Assembly (NCBI GenBank): GCA_001600875.1
Contig: BCLD01000004.1
Span: forward strand, 756,553 to 820,552
Length of the DNA stretch: 64,000 nucleotides
Direction of reading: 5' to 3'
From: Solicoccozyma terricola
Taxonomy: Eukaryota; Basidiomycota; Tremellomycetes; Filobasidiales; Piskurozymaceae
Positions 53,463 through 64,000 of this stretch are shown piece after piece. Each line of letters begins with the position of its first letter. Position 1 is the stretch's first letter. The notes beneath the pieces were generated by a model, which ran no database searches, was not told the DNA's origin, and saw nothing but the letters and a program-made list of their open reading frames with translations. The position numbers were made by a program, and so were the translations under genes.

Positions 53463-55322
53463 ATGGCATCAAACGGACACCCCTCATCCTCCCGCCCTCG
53501 ACCCCATCCTCATCCCCATCTCCACACTCACTCACACTCCCATATCCTCCCTTTCAAACGCTCGCACTCCCATGACAAACGACCACACCTACCCGACGTC
53601 TCCCACATCGATGACCTCCTCGCAGAGAGGGAATTCCAACGTCGAGTCTTTTCCACGCCTTCCTTTGCTCGTTCGAAACGAAACAAAGAGGAGCTAGTCG
53701 AGGTGCTCGCTCCAGGTACATCCGTCAAAACTGCTAGACGCTACTACTCTATTGAACGAAGTATTCACATGGAAGATGATAATCGTTATCCTGACAACAT
53801 CTGGGCATATGATAGGACCGCGATCAGGGTCCCCAAAGACCTCACAATGGGACGCAGAGAATCTGCCCAAGCTACCAGCTCCGAGAATGAGGTTTCAGAT
53901 GAATTATGGCAACATGCATCTTCACAATGGTCATCCCCGTATGGCCCCGACTCCCGAAAGAGCTATCCAACCCAGAAGTCTGTAAATGAATCAATATATA
54001 TCAACGCCAACGTCCTTGAAGATGGGAAGGGAAGTTTCTGGGTGATATCGCAGGTGAGAGTGGACTGTCAACCCCACCTGTCTGACTTTTGACGCCACTG
54101 ACCCGATTCTCATCTCCACGTACAGGCACCACTGCCTAACGGCATCCACCCCTTCTTCATGGCCATCATGACCAACGTCGCAACCTCCAAAGCCCTGTCG
54201 CTCAAACGCACAAACTACGCAGACCTTGAACTGTCTCGTCGTCCATCTGCATCCTCCATACAGTCCACTAGCACGACAAATTCGCTTACCCAGCGAGCGA
54301 GTGGACGATTCTCCTTCCATGGTTTCAAAAAAGTGATAGTCGGAGGAGCCGAAAAGGAGAAAAGACAATCGGTTAACGAGATGGAACCTAGAACACAGGA
54401 GAAGCATGTTGTCGTGGTGCAGTTGGCCGGCTTCGTGGAGAATGGTGTATGCAAGGCGGACCCGTACCTGCCGTGAGTTGTTGTTTTTTTTTTGACGAGT
54501 GTACCAGAACCCTCGTTGTAAGAACGACGATGTGCCTAATTTGTTTGACCACCCTTTAGAACCGTTCCTGGAAGCGTCCTGACATACGATCCGCCACCGG
54601 CAGCGACTGGCTACCACCCTCGACTGAAAATCCGTCTCCTCACTAGGACCCACAACCCCCACCTCGGGTCAACCCATTCTACATGCACACTCACTGCCGA
54701 GGAGCTTCCCGTACCAACGACACACTCAAGGACTTCCCACAATCCCAGCTTGAGCAGCACAAGTAGCTCATTGTCCACACCGTTCCATTCAACAAGACAA
54801 AGTATCAGCTCCGGAATGCAACAATCATACGAGGACGATGCGATCAGGAGCTTGGACAATATGTCTCTTCGAACTCCACCCGGAAGCCAGCTAGACGATA
54901 AGATCGACCTGGACTCGATGACGATTCACCACTTTGAATACCACGGATGGCCGGATCACGGTGTTCCCGCAGATAACGCTGTGAAATGTCTCCGCAAGTT
55001 GGTAGAGGAGGTTGGAGCCTTGCAACGGTTGCATGGTTGCGAGGTTTGGGTTCATTGCTCAGCAGGGGTAGGACGATCCGGCACTTTCGTCGCCCTATCA
55101 TCGCTGCTTCTACCCGTTCAAAGCCACCCGTCTTTCCCTGGTCATGTACTCCCACTGAATGATTTCTCGACGTCTCCGCTGACTCCGCTGGTGGACGAGC
55201 TAGCGAGAGATCAAGTAGCGGTGACCATTGATAGACTTCGGGAACAACGGAGTTGGCTATGCGAGAGGAGGGAGCAGGTGGAGCTTGTGTATAAGATGGT
55301 ATTAGCGGATGAGGGTAAATGA
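53463..55322 (+). CDS. Protein tyrosine phosphatase, classical PTP family, copy 2 (three exons)
   Basis: Exons 53463-54053, 54126-54472 and 54560-55322 give 566 residues. The N-terminus is His/Pro/Arg-rich (HPHPHLHTHSHSH), then NRYPDNIWAYDRTAIRV, YINANVLEDGKGSFWVISQ, APLPNGIHPFFMAIMTNV, VVVVQLAGFVENGVCKADPY, FEYHGWPDHGVP and the P-loop VHCSAGVGRSGTFVALSSLL, closing with IDRLREQRSWLCERREQVEL. All catalytic motifs (WPD, HCx5R, final Gln) are intact. Exon borders 1 and 2 fall at the same motifs as in copy 1 (after ..SQ and after YLP), so the pair arose by tandem duplication; copy 2 lacks the intron in the P-loop. A 33-residue Ser-rich insert and an Arg/Lys stretch separate the blocks. Convergent with WSS1. 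Confidence 0.9.
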
Positions 55323-55571
55323 GGACATTGATGAAATCCCTTAACAGGACAGGTACGAAATCCTGTGCAACTGTGAATGTCGGGGATGTAAAGGATGATA
55401 CTTGCTGGTTCGTCAAAACAAAATTGTAGACAGAATTAGACATTTCTTATTAGATGACAAGAAAATGATACAAGCCTTGGAAACATATCGTAACGGTTCG
55501 TTCAAAAAACAGCTCGTCAATCACCCAAACTGCACCCCCCCCCTCTCTCTCTCTCACCCTTCTTTTCCTCG
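55323..55571. other. Convergent 3' region (PTP2 / WSS1)
   Basis: About 250 bp with a CT microsatellite at 55536-55556. No gene. Confidence 0.4.
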
Positions 55572-57204
55572 TCATCCCCTTCGCTTGATACTTCCACAAC
55601 TCTGACACATCCACCTATCATGTACATTCCCGAATTCCAAACACACATCACACCACCAACCTTGAGTCTCGTCCCTTGGTTTCGGTCCACCACATGCATC
55701 ACATGCGAGCGATTGTGATTCGTTGATCAGAGTACAAGTTGGACATGACCAGGTGCCGTCAGGGTGAAGATTGGGATTGTCGCGGCGGGGAGCTGCTGCA
55801 GGTGTTGTAGTGAGACGTGGTTTCTTCTGTGCAGGTCGAGCGTCCGACTGTACCGTGTTTGTCGATTTGCTGGGTTTTCCGGTCGTCGTCGTCGTCGTCG
55901 TCGTCTTTATGAGAGGTAATGCCTCCTTGGCTGTATCCTGTAATGACGGAGGAAACAATCCTGGATCCCTCTGATTCGCTAATTGCGCTTCAATACTGGT
56001 AGACGATGATGGAGTGTGATAGTTGGGAATTTTTTCTTCAATGCTGGTTGGCAAATCTACCGCGTTGACTCCTTCGCTCTCTGCAGCTGCTTTACGAGCT
56101 TCTTCTTCTGCTGAATGTGCATCGTCATGTACACATGACTTGTCATCTTTTATTCTTCTTTCCGCAGCCTGCCGAAAAGCGAAAACCGAAAACGAAAGAA
56201 AAAGCCAGCCAAAAGGAAAACCAGGTTTCAATAATTTTTTCCCACGCCACGGTCAACCCTTTCAAGGTTACGCCAAAAAAAAAAACTTACCTCTGCCAAA
56301 ACCTCTCTCATCGTCTTACCTCTCGTCGTAACTCCACCACCCAATTTCCCACCCCCACTCAAGAGAACCAATTTTTTCCTCCTTGCTTCTGCAGCTTCCA
56401 ATGCTTTTATTTTACCTATATGTTCTGGTACGCTGTACGAGCCACCGAGACGAGCACCATTGGAATGGAAGCCGTCACCTGGCGCGGGGGACAATATTCA
56501 GTGAACCTAGGTTTAAGGTCGTATGGGATAGCCACATAGAGTCAGGTTGGGAAACTTACCGGTGTATCCTTTTCGCTTAAGATCATAATATTCTTCCTCT
56601 ATCTGTTCGAGAAGCTTGTAGAATTTCCCATCATGAGGTCCATGGACGTTATGAGTGAGCTGTATGGAGAGTTGGAAGAAAAAGTTTTAACAATCGGTCC
56701 AACGGAATCCACCCCTCATTTGTCCATATTTAGAAGAGAGTACTCACCTCGTGTAACATTACAAGAACTAATTGCTCTACATCATAAAATGTATCTAATT
56801 TCCCAGCTGGTCGTAAACGGAGCAAGATCTTCTGACCACCATTAACGTTCAAGCCTAGAGGAAGGATAAATGAGAAAGTTACCCGGGGGGGGGGGGGGGG
56901 GGGGCTGCATCAGATTCTAGAAAAAAGAAACTCACCAAGCAAACCTGGATTATCTGGTACAAACTCTGCAAGAGTTCCAACTTTCCATCCATGTGCTTTC
57001 ATGACTGGTTTAACGAGGCTAGCTATCTTAAGGAGGAGATCACTGATATCGATGGAGATGATGGAGGGATCTTAGTATTTCGCTTTGTTGAGAGAAGGGG
57101 NGGGGGGGGGGGGGGGATTCAATGATCGGTACGTCTAAAACCTACCCAGCTTCAGTCGCTCGTGGTCGTTTGACCATATGCTCGAAACGTTGAATCAATG
57201 ACAT
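55572..57204 (-). CDS. WSS1: Wss1-type WLM-domain metalloprotease (DNA-protein crosslink repair)
   Basis: A nuclear zinc protease that cleaves proteins crosslinked to DNA and acts on SUMO conjugates. The start (57204) reads MSLIQRFEHMVKRPRATEAG; next exons give DLLLKIASLVKPVMKAHGWK, LAEFVPDNPGLLG, NVNGGQKILLRLRPAGKLD and the catalytic MLHELTHNVHGPHDGKFY (HExxH plus third His). The second half of the motif is in the next exon: an 88-bp intron (56747-56660) separates HE from LTH. Then DGFHSNGARLGGSY, a coiled acidic stretch, a Thr run, and a RanBP2-type zinc finger, WSCPTCTLINESQSLACDAC, with a second CxxC pair CDVCLEF / WMCQSCGSIK. Two introns carry long C runs on the coding strand (56885-56904; 57097-57116, the latter with an N). 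About 430 residues. Confidence 0.9.
56885..56904 (+). repeat. G20 homopolymer in a WSS1 intron
   Basis: Twenty consecutive G on the plus strand (C on the coding strand), between the exon ending PGLLG and the next. Confidence 0.9.
57097..57116 (+). repeat. G-rich homopolymer containing an unresolved base
   Basis: GGGG, then N at 57101, then 15 G, inside WSS1 intron 1. The N shows the assembler could not settle this run. Confidence 0.95.
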
Positions 57205-57479
57205 TGTTGGATGATGAGTTGTGGAGTATGGGGTGTTGATGGAATTGCGGGGGATTTTTCAAGTTGTGGATGAGTTGTGGAAGAGACGACAGCATGGTTG
57301 TGATGAGCCGAGTGAACGATTACAAGTCGTTGCGCAGGGTTGGATGGAACGATGGATGGATGGATGGATGAGCAATCCCCCCTCCCTCCCCTCCCTCCCC
57401 CCCCTCCCCCCTCCCCCCCGCGGCCATCCTACCCCGCGTCCCAACCACCAACCACCTTCCACCACTCCCACTCCCACTC
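57205..57479. other. WSS1 upstream region
   Basis: 275 bp with a GGAT repeat (57352-57367) and a strongly pyrimidine-rich run (57378-57420). Probably the WSS1 promoter and the 3' end of the next minus-strand gene. Confidence 0.4.
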
Positions 57480-57988
57480 TCACTTCGATAGCGGGAACTT
57501 GTCGTAGACAGCGTTGAGGATACGAGGCCTACACACCAACTCGTAGTCAGGAACATCGTAACGACAACACCGAATCAAGGGTCAACTCACTTCAAACTAC
57601 CAGCCCAGAGCTACTCCGTTCGTCCGTAGGAAACATCAGTAAAACATCCACCAGCCCAGCAAAACCTCAACGGATCAACCTCGAACCACCCCCACGGCTT
57701 ACTCACAGTATGTAACTTCTTTGGAGAAATACCATACTTTTCAGCCATCTCAGTCCTTAGACTAGGTGGACAACCATCTAATAATCTTCTCGTGAGTTCT
57801 CTAATCATCTCTGGATCACTCGTCGCGCGACCACTATTATATTCGATCTTTGGAGCTCGTTTGGAAGGTGATTTGGGTTTCATCTCGAGAGCTAGAAGAG
57901 TAGGAAAGTTGTTAGGGGAATTGTGGGTTTTTAAAATCGTCGCGCTGTATTCACCTTCAGGTTTGACTTGGCGTTCAGGAGAAGACAT
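57480..57988 (-). CDS. Small Myb-like helix-turn-helix protein, paralogue 1 (multi-exon)
   Basis: A small basic protein of about 95 residues, function unknown. Exon 1 (57988-57955) reads MSSPERQVKPE. The next exon gives KPKSPSKRAPKIEYN and then PEMIRELTRRLLDGCPPSLR, TEMAEKYGISPKKLHT. Two short terminal exons add LWAGSLKPRILNAVYDKF and end at 57480. The pattern helix, helix, W-x-x-x-L-P-R-I resembles small fungal Myb/SANT-like DNA-binding proteins. The same exon layout and motif order occur in the divergent neighbour: DDCPASTRNEIAAEFDVESR / SWANIMKRKILKAVAAEL. The 20-nt exon giving LWAGSLK is inferred from that alignment and GT-AG borders. Reading through the donor after LHT would instead give an unrelated tail. 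Confidence 0.65.
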
Positions 57989-58397
57989 GGTGGGTAGAAG
58001 GTAGAGGTAGTCTAGGTAGTCTAGGTAGTTTAGGGATTTTGTCGTTGGTGGGTGTTTCTGGGGATATGAGTTGAAGTGGAATGTATTCAAATACAAGGGA
58101 ATGATCGTTCCAGGTTCGTTGACTGTGAACCCTGTTCCACGGCGACGTAACAGGGGGAACAAGGGGGGTGGAATTGTATCATCATGGGAAATGAGAAGAC
58201 AGACCACGAAACACGTTTATTTGGATGAACAAGGTCGGGGTCCGTCCATGAAAGTAGGGACAACGACGACCCCCCGGCTTGAATCGCTGTTTGGAATTGT
58301 ATATTAGTAGTACTGTGATCCATCACCCCGGTTCCCTGGTCCCTCTCTATCTAAACCACATCCAACATTCAATCGAACACATCTGTCCAAACTTGGA
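57989..58397. promoter_or_regulatory. Shared promoter between divergent Myb-like paralogues
   Basis: 409 bp between the two starts. Contains a short GGTAGTCTA repeat (58004-58030). No specific site recognised. Confidence 0.4.
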
Positions 58398-59025
58398 ATG
58401 TCCCCTCCCACAACTACCGAACCCAAGTTGGACGTGGACCTGAAGCCGAATCTTACCCAAGACGATACCAAGTCCAAGGACACGACAGAGTTGAATGAGA
58501 TCAAACCAATCGGTATGTTATGTTTACAAGTGAACACTTCTATCACACCCACTCAAATACTAATCACCAAACACCCCCAAAAATATTTTCAATTCCAAGT
58601 CGGTCGTAAGCGTAAAAGCTTCAGCTTCGAACGGTCTTGCTTCTCCCTCGAAGAAAGGTGGTAAATCCTATTCGAGAACTCCACAAGATCATGAAGTGGT
58701 AATGGCACTCGTTAAACGAGCTCTAGATGATTGTCCAGCTAGTACTCGTAATGAGATAGCAGCAGAGTTTGATGTTGAATCTAGGTTGTTGCATATCGTG
58801 GGTGGCGTTGTCGGCCCGACTTACCTGTTCTTTTCTGATGTACAACGTTGCAACTTCCCTCCTACAGAGCTGGGCTAACATCATGAAGTGGGTATACGCA
58901 CGCAGTACGGAGATGGAAGGTCCTTGACCCCGACCACTGATCACTGACCACTGACCGGTCGTCGATTCCCTCTCACTCACAGGAGGAAGATTCTCAAGGC
59001 GGTCGCGGCGGAACTGAAGAAGTGA
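58398..59025 (+). CDS. Small Myb-like helix-turn-helix protein, paralogue 2 (four exons)
   Basis: About 120 residues. Exon 1 (58398-58512) gives an acidic/polar MSPPTTTEPKLDVDLK leader. Exon 2 begins at one of two nearby acceptors (about 58619 or 58628), both in frame, and reads ASNGLASPSKKGGKSYSRTP then HEVVMALVKRALDDCPASTR and NEIAAEFDVESRLLHI. A short exon adds SWANIMK and the last RKILKAVAAELKK, with stop at 59023-59025. Layout mirrors the divergent neighbour, so they are an inverted duplicate pair. Basic patches suggest nuclear location. I cannot name the family; a DNA-binding role is inference from the helix pattern. Confidence 0.65.
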
Positions 59026-59320
59026 AATGGAGCTGAGCGCTCAGGCTAGGATTCCTCGGGGTGATGGGAATGGCTTGTACAGGATCAGATGGATTAAAAG
59101 ATGAATAGCATAAAACGACAGTATGACTCGCCCAATGAGAGAACGTGAGATGCCGACGGGAGTCTAGACGCTCTATGTGATAGGCGTGGGTGGACATGCT
59201 GAGAAGCCGAATCGTGACAGAATTAACAAAAACAAGACGTAGCAGAGAGAGAGAGAGTGTGGGGTGAGAAAAAAAATGCGCTTTCTAGAAATATGACCGA
59301 ATGCCCTGATTCCCTGCAGC
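59026..59320. other. Convergent 3' region (Myb-like / eEF3)
   Basis: About 295 bp between stops; a GA run near 59245-59257. No gene. Confidence 0.4.
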
Positions 59321-62300
59321 TCATAACTCTTCGTCGGTGAAGACCTCCTCTCCACGCTTTCGACGAGCGATACGGTCCTTCTTGGCTTTCCGTGCCTCAG
59401 CAGACGAGAGCTTTTGCTTCTTCTCGACCTTGGCGATCGGGTTACCGAGAGCATCAAACTGTTGCGCCTCATCCTCAGCCTTCTGGTCAATTCGAGCACC
59501 AGATCCCTGACCCTCGGTCCAATCGTGACCGGAAGCCTGGAGATGACCGTTGGACATGGCCCAAACCTCGGAACAGATGTTCTCGGAGAATTCTCGGTTG
59601 TGGGTGATGATAAGTACACCGCCCTCGAACGCCTTGAGGGCCTCGATAAGAGCAGCGAGGGACTCTCGGTCCAAGTAATTGGTCGGCTCATCCAAGCAGA
59701 TGATGTGGGGTCGTCGCCAGGTGGCGGCACCGAGAACAACCTTAACCTTCTGACCACCGGAGAGACCACGCATGGTGTTGTGCGAGGTGAACTCGGACTC
59801 GAGACCAAAGTCCTCAAAGTGCTTCTCAATCTCCTTTCGGACGAGAGGTCGCATCATACCGAGACGCTGGGCCTCTCGGGTGTCGAGCTCGATGACCTTC
59901 TTCTCGAAACCACGGGTGATAAGCTCGTCTCGGGGCATCCAGATGTTCTCGGTGGATGAGAGACCCTTGAAGGAGATCTCGTACTCGTAAGACTGCTTGA
60001 GCTTCTTTCGGCCGACGATCTCGTCGATGATGCGCTTGACACCCTCGATGATGACGTTGGCACCGTCCTTCATCTTCTGCTCCTCCTCGGGAGTCAATTG
60101 ACGAGAGGCCTTTTGCAGCTCCTCGAGATCCTCTCCGGTCTGGTATCGCCACAACATGTAGTCGAGCGGGGTTTTGTCGAGATGGTGATCGATGTGGTGG
60201 AAAGCGTGCTGAGCAACGTAACCGATAACCAAGTTGGGGTGCTTCCACACCTCACCACCGAGGTTGGGCTCGGTCTCACCGGTCAAAAGCTTGACCAAGG
60301 TGGACTTTCCGGAACCGTTGGGACCCAAGATGGCGACACGGGACGAGAGGGAGACCTGGAGGGTAACGTCGTAAAGCTGCTGAACGGGTGATCCAGGGTA
60401 TTGGAACGAGACCTTTCGCATCTTCATGAGGGACTTCTCCTTGGTCTTGACACCGTCGAGAAGAGGAGGGTTCGGGAGCTTGAACTTGTAGTCCTCTCCA
60501 GCCTCGAGCTGGTAGTAGGCCTTGGCCTCTGGAACCATCCTGACAAAGTCTTCGAGATTACCTGGGTATCGCTTAATCTTGAACCTGTTCAAGTGGATGA
60601 TGTCGGTAACGGTTCGGTTGAGGAAGTCAGAGTCGTGGGAGACGATGATGGAGGTACAGTTGGTGAGGGAAGTGAGGTAGTCGATGAGCCAGGTGACGTT
60701 GACAACATCCAAATGATTGGTAGGCTCGTCGAGGAGAAGAATATCAGCCTTGAACAAGATGGCTCGAGCGAGAGCGAGCTTCATCTTCCAACCACCGGAG
60801 AGGGAACCGATCGAGTGCTTTTGCTTCTCGGCGTCGAAACCGACGTCGGTGAGAGTGGAACGGATGTCATCCGGGGTGGCGAGGAGACGCTTATCGGCGA
60901 GTACCCAGTCGACAACGGAGATATCGGCCTCGGAACCGTCAATGTCGTGTTGAACGTAGAAAGTTCGGACGACAGATGGGTCTGGGAAACCTTCGACTTG
61001 ACCGTTGACGATGGCGTTCATGAGGGTGGATTTACCGGAACCGTTACGACCACAGAGACCGTATCGGTGACCACGCTTGAGACGGAGGGTAGCCATGTTG
61101 AGCAAGATCTTGGCACCGTACGCGAGGGAGAAGGTACAGTTACACAAGTCCTCTCCAGCCTCCTCGTCATCGAACACACGCTCATCCTGACCCTCTTCGT
61201 CGGCCTTCTTTTGGAGGAGGTCACGGATCATGGGCAGGTTGTCAACACCTGGAGCGGCGAGCTGGAGGTATTGGGGAAGAGTAGCCTCCCAAGTGGATTG
61301 ATCGTAGTTGTGAGCGTTTACGAGACCGGCGGTAAGGACACCGGCGTAAGCGAGAGCTGCGTTGGAAGCTTCTGGGATGACGGAAGCCTTGTGCTTTACG
61401 AACTCGCCAACGAGGTTGATGGCGAGGTGAGAACCCTCGGCGATCTTGAGAGGTGGGAGGTTGGTACCGTCACCCTCTGGGATCTTTGCGACCTCACGCA
61501 AGGTCTTGATGGCACGGTTAACGACACCACGAGCTTCAGGGTCAGCGATGGTCTCTGAGATCTTGATAAGACCTGGGAGAAGCTTGGGGATGAAAGGTCG
61601 AACGGTGTATTCGTTGTCGACGAGCTTGGCCATGTTGTCGGTGATGACAGCGACCTTTCGCTTGACGGAAGTGGGTCGCTCATCGAGACCTCGAGAAAGA
61701 AGAGGAGCCATGAGGGAAAGGGTGGGTGCATCGACCTCGGAAACAAAGGTGGTGGCGGAAAGAAGCTGGATGGTCTTTGGGACCTCCTCGACGGGGTTAA
61801 GGAGGGCCTTGATCAAGGCAGGGATGAACTTTTCGATCTGTGGGGAGAAAAAAAGGGGGGGGGGCGGTCAGAAAACGCCCGCGACGACGACACTCTTTTC
61901 ATAACACAACACTCACATCCTTGTTGGAAACAAGAGCGGTAGTCTTGGTCAAGGTAGCCTTGGCAGCCTTCTTGACGTCGGTCTTGGTATCCCAAACGGC
62001 ATCGGCCAAGTAAGGAACCATGATAGGCATGGCCTTACCCATTTGATCTGGTGCAGCGACGACCATCTGATCGATGATTGACAATGAACCGGTCTTGATC
62101 TGCCATTTACCTGCGGTCTTGATCTGGTTCAAGAGAGCAGGGAGGATGACTGGTGTAGCCCATGGGTTCATCGATTGGACGATAGCCTTGACTGCAGCCA
62201 AAGCAGCGGCTGCAACGGCTGGGGTCTTGTCGGCGAAAGTCTCGAGAAGGGTTGGGAAAACGGTACCGGTTTCGGAGGAGATGATGTAGCATTCGAGTTG

Positions 62301-62853
62301 ACGGAATGCACCTTGCTCGCAAAGGGTGGAAATGGTGGAGCATGCAGCTTCACGGGTTTCGGCGGATTTCTTGTCAGTGAGGGCCTGTAGGAAAGGGGGG
62401 AGAACGGTGGAAAAGGAAAGATGATGTCAGCAAACGAGTAATGAGATTGTTCGTCGGGCATCAATAAGTGCGAGAAGGCAGGCAGGTAGCAGTGCGAGCG
62501 TTGTGAGATATACTCTGTGGAGTGCGAGTATAGCTCACTACGTTCGTATAGAGTAATGCTCGCTACGCTCGCGGAGAAGAGAGATTCTTCGCTCCGCTCA
62601 GAGACATATTGCTCGCTTCGCTCGCCGTCGTTCGTTGAAACCGCTCACTCACCTTGACAAGAGCCTCTGGCAAGCCAATGGCACCGAACAAGGTGACACC
62701 CTCATTCTTACTCAACGAAGCAAGAGCCTGAGCATTCTCCTCCCTTGCGACCTTGTCAGCGATGAACAAAGTGGAAGGGTCGAAGAGATCGGAATGAGCA
62801 GAGATTTTAGCTCCGGCTGTGGCGGCGGATGTGGATGGAGCCATAGCTGGCAT
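59321..62853 (-). CDS. TEF3: Translation elongation factor 3 (eEF3), ABC-F ATPase (three exons)
   Basis: A fungal-specific ribosome-bound ATPase that helps release E-site tRNA in each elongation round. Exons 62853-62653, 62384-61917 and 61837-59321 give 1,061 residues, close to the usual 1,044-1,055. HEAT repeats fill residues 1-320 (AVKAIVQSMNPWATPVILPA, SVKRKVAVITDNMAKLVDN). ABC domain 1: GRNGSGKSTLMNAI (Walker A), SIGSLSGGWKMKLALARAIL (signature) and DILLLDEPTNHLD (Walker B). ABC domain 2: GPNGSGKSTLVKLL, then the chromodomain-like insert, RGLSGGQKVKVVLGAATWRR and CLDEPTNYLDRESL. The C-terminus is Lys-rich (KKQKLSSAEARKAKKDRIAR), as in yeast. Starts at 62853 or 62844 are both possible (MPAMAPS). 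Intron 1 is long (268 nt) and repetitive. Codon choice is strongly biased to C-ending codons, as for a highly expressed gene. Confidence 0.97.
62385..62652 (-). repeat. eEF3 intron 1 with short palindromic CTCGCTACGCTCGC-type elements
   Basis: The intron contains repeated inverted motifs (GCTCGCTACGCTCGC, TTCGCTCCGCTC, GCTCGCTTCGCTCGC). Similar GCGAG/CTCGC material fills intron 1 of PTP copy 1. Confidence 0.6.
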
Positions 62854-64000
62854 GAGGTGCGGAAAAAAAGAGGGGCGGTGGGTGGTGGGTGTTAGGTTGA
62901 TATGAATTTCTCTCGTTTAGAGAACGATGCTTGGATTCCAAGGGGTGGGTGGACAAAGGCGGGATTTCGACCTAAGATGACGATTGATACGACGTGTGAT
63001 GGCAGCCACGAGACAGGGATATGTGTTGTGACGTCTGACGGGGGGGTGACGGACGGACGGACGGAGGGGGTGGTGGTGGTGATGAGTGGTGGTGCAAACG
63101 ATGTGGATGACCGAGTTGACCTCTTTATACTTTGGAGTGTGGATTGGGAAAAAAAAAAGAAGAAAAAGAGAAAATCGCGGGGTGTGGCCAGCTCCCGCGG
63201 GATTGAAAAAAGTTGAAAATTGGCGCAAAGGAGGGCGCTTATTGTTGTCGCCACCGCCACCGCCACCGCCACCGCCACCCACAACAGCGAGCAGGGTGGG
63301 TGGGTGGGTGGGTGGTCGGGGGTAGCTCGATGGACAGCGGGAGGGACTGGCAGCGAAGGGGACTTGGAAGGTCATCTGGAGGGCCACCACCGTGTGCCTG
63401 GATCTGTCTGTTGTTCCTACCTACTACTATCAGAATAAAGACGGATAAAACGAACGAGTGGATGACGATGACGAATCACCACCAAATCACATGCCGGACC
63501 CATCGAAAGTCAGCTGTTCAAGCAACAAGTGGAACCGTTTTGGACCGTAGGTCGTCGGTCACCAGACTTACCTACAGGAGGTCATAGGATCCACTATGAG
63601 GATGCAAGAAGCTTGGGGTCTATTTACAGTCGAAGAAATATTATCATAACTAAGCATAATCATTTGACTATACCAAGACCACCTCTAAGCCGGATAATTC
63701 GCAGCTGCTATTGGTCCGACCGTAGTCCCTAAGCTGCTCGACTCAGAAACCTGATAGCTGCATCAGAGCCAGAGAGGGTCTTAGCGCTGACTTCTTGGGC
63801 GGAGATACCGTCTTGTTACACACCCCTTCCACGTTTTCAGCTTCTCCTCGGATTAGAAACCCGAATGGGAGACAACCACGACCCCTACCCCGAACCATTG
63901 CATCGGCATCGGGTTGTGTGTGCGTGGGACCCGACCTTGAACAATATAGTCTCGTGGTAACCTGATTTTTGGGATGAAATTACATTTTCTCATACTACTA
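62854..64000. other. eEF3 promoter and unassigned right end
   Basis: 62854-63240 is the presumed promoter and leader, with an A run at 63150-63160 and a GCCACC repeat at 63249-63279. Beyond 63400 I find no recognisable gene. A short frame from an ATG near 63870 with a GT at about 63958 could be the first exon of a gene running off the edge, but nothing supports it further. Confidence 0.35.

Noticed and set aside
60401..61558. 385-codon plus-strand frame inside eEF3
   Set aside because: Antisense shadow caused by strong codon bias of eEF3 (Val/Glu/Gly-rich, no domain).
63870..63960. Possible first exon starting MGDNHDPYPEP
   Set aside because: Only about 30 codons, no family match, and the rest would lie outside the window.

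Overview
The window looks like chromosomal DNA of a basidiomycete yeast, most likely a tremellomycete related to Cryptococcus or Kwoniella. Nearly every gene is cut by many short introns (about 50-90 bp, GTRNGT donors, CAG/TAG acceptors). Several exons are only 11-22 nt long, promoters are pyrimidine-rich, and the best matches in memory for UVE1, the Msb2-type mucin, the Dnf-type flippase and eEF3 are basidiomycete proteins. No prokaryotic or viral genes were seen. All functional calls rest on reading motifs by eye; no database search was run.

Layout. 0.7-10.7 kb: UV-damage endonuclease UVE1, an endosomal Na+/H+ exchanger, a Cbf1-type bHLH factor, a JmjC/cupin protein (minus strand) and a DUF202 membrane protein. 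10.8-24.1 kb: an intron-containing tRNA-Thr(CGU), a Zn2Cys6 regulator, an ALKBH6-like dioxygenase facing a mitochondrial ribosomal protein (mL53-like), a nuclear-looking protein with SUMO-interaction motifs, an intron-containing tRNA-Glu(CUC), a small conserved fungal protein, EMC5 (five short exons) and porphobilinogen deaminase HEM3. 24.3-26.9 kb: a sphingoid long-chain-base kinase. 27.0-31.7 kb: a tandem segmental duplication carrying three fast-diverging, unrecognised small genes, a relic of a fourth copy, and a broken copy of the tail of the neighbouring J-protein gene. 31.5-35.0 kb: two head-to-head J-domain genes, one mitochondrial-type membrane protein and one ER P58IPK/DNAJC3-type TPR co-chaperone. 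35.2-45.0 kb: a histidine phosphatase, a P4-ATPase flippase and an F-box/LRR protein. 45.6-49.7 kb: an Msb2-type signalling mucin. 51.2-55.3 kb: two tandem protein tyrosine phosphatases. 55.6-62.9 kb: a Wss1 metalloprotease, a divergent pair of small Myb-like paralogues and translation elongation factor 3. The last 1.1 kb is the eEF3 promoter plus unassigned sequence.

The genes are mostly housekeeping genes and do not form a pathway cluster. Some neighbours are thematically linked: ER genes (EMC5, P58IPK), DNA-damage genes (UVE1, WSS1), signalling genes (Msb2-like mucin, two PTPs), and divergent pairs sharing short promoters. The least ordinary region is 27.0-31.7 kb, where flanking DNA is plainly duplicated but the enclosed coding sequences have diverged almost beyond recognition. 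Long G or C homopolymers (up to 46 nt, one containing an N) recur, and one appears to break the mL53-like gene model.
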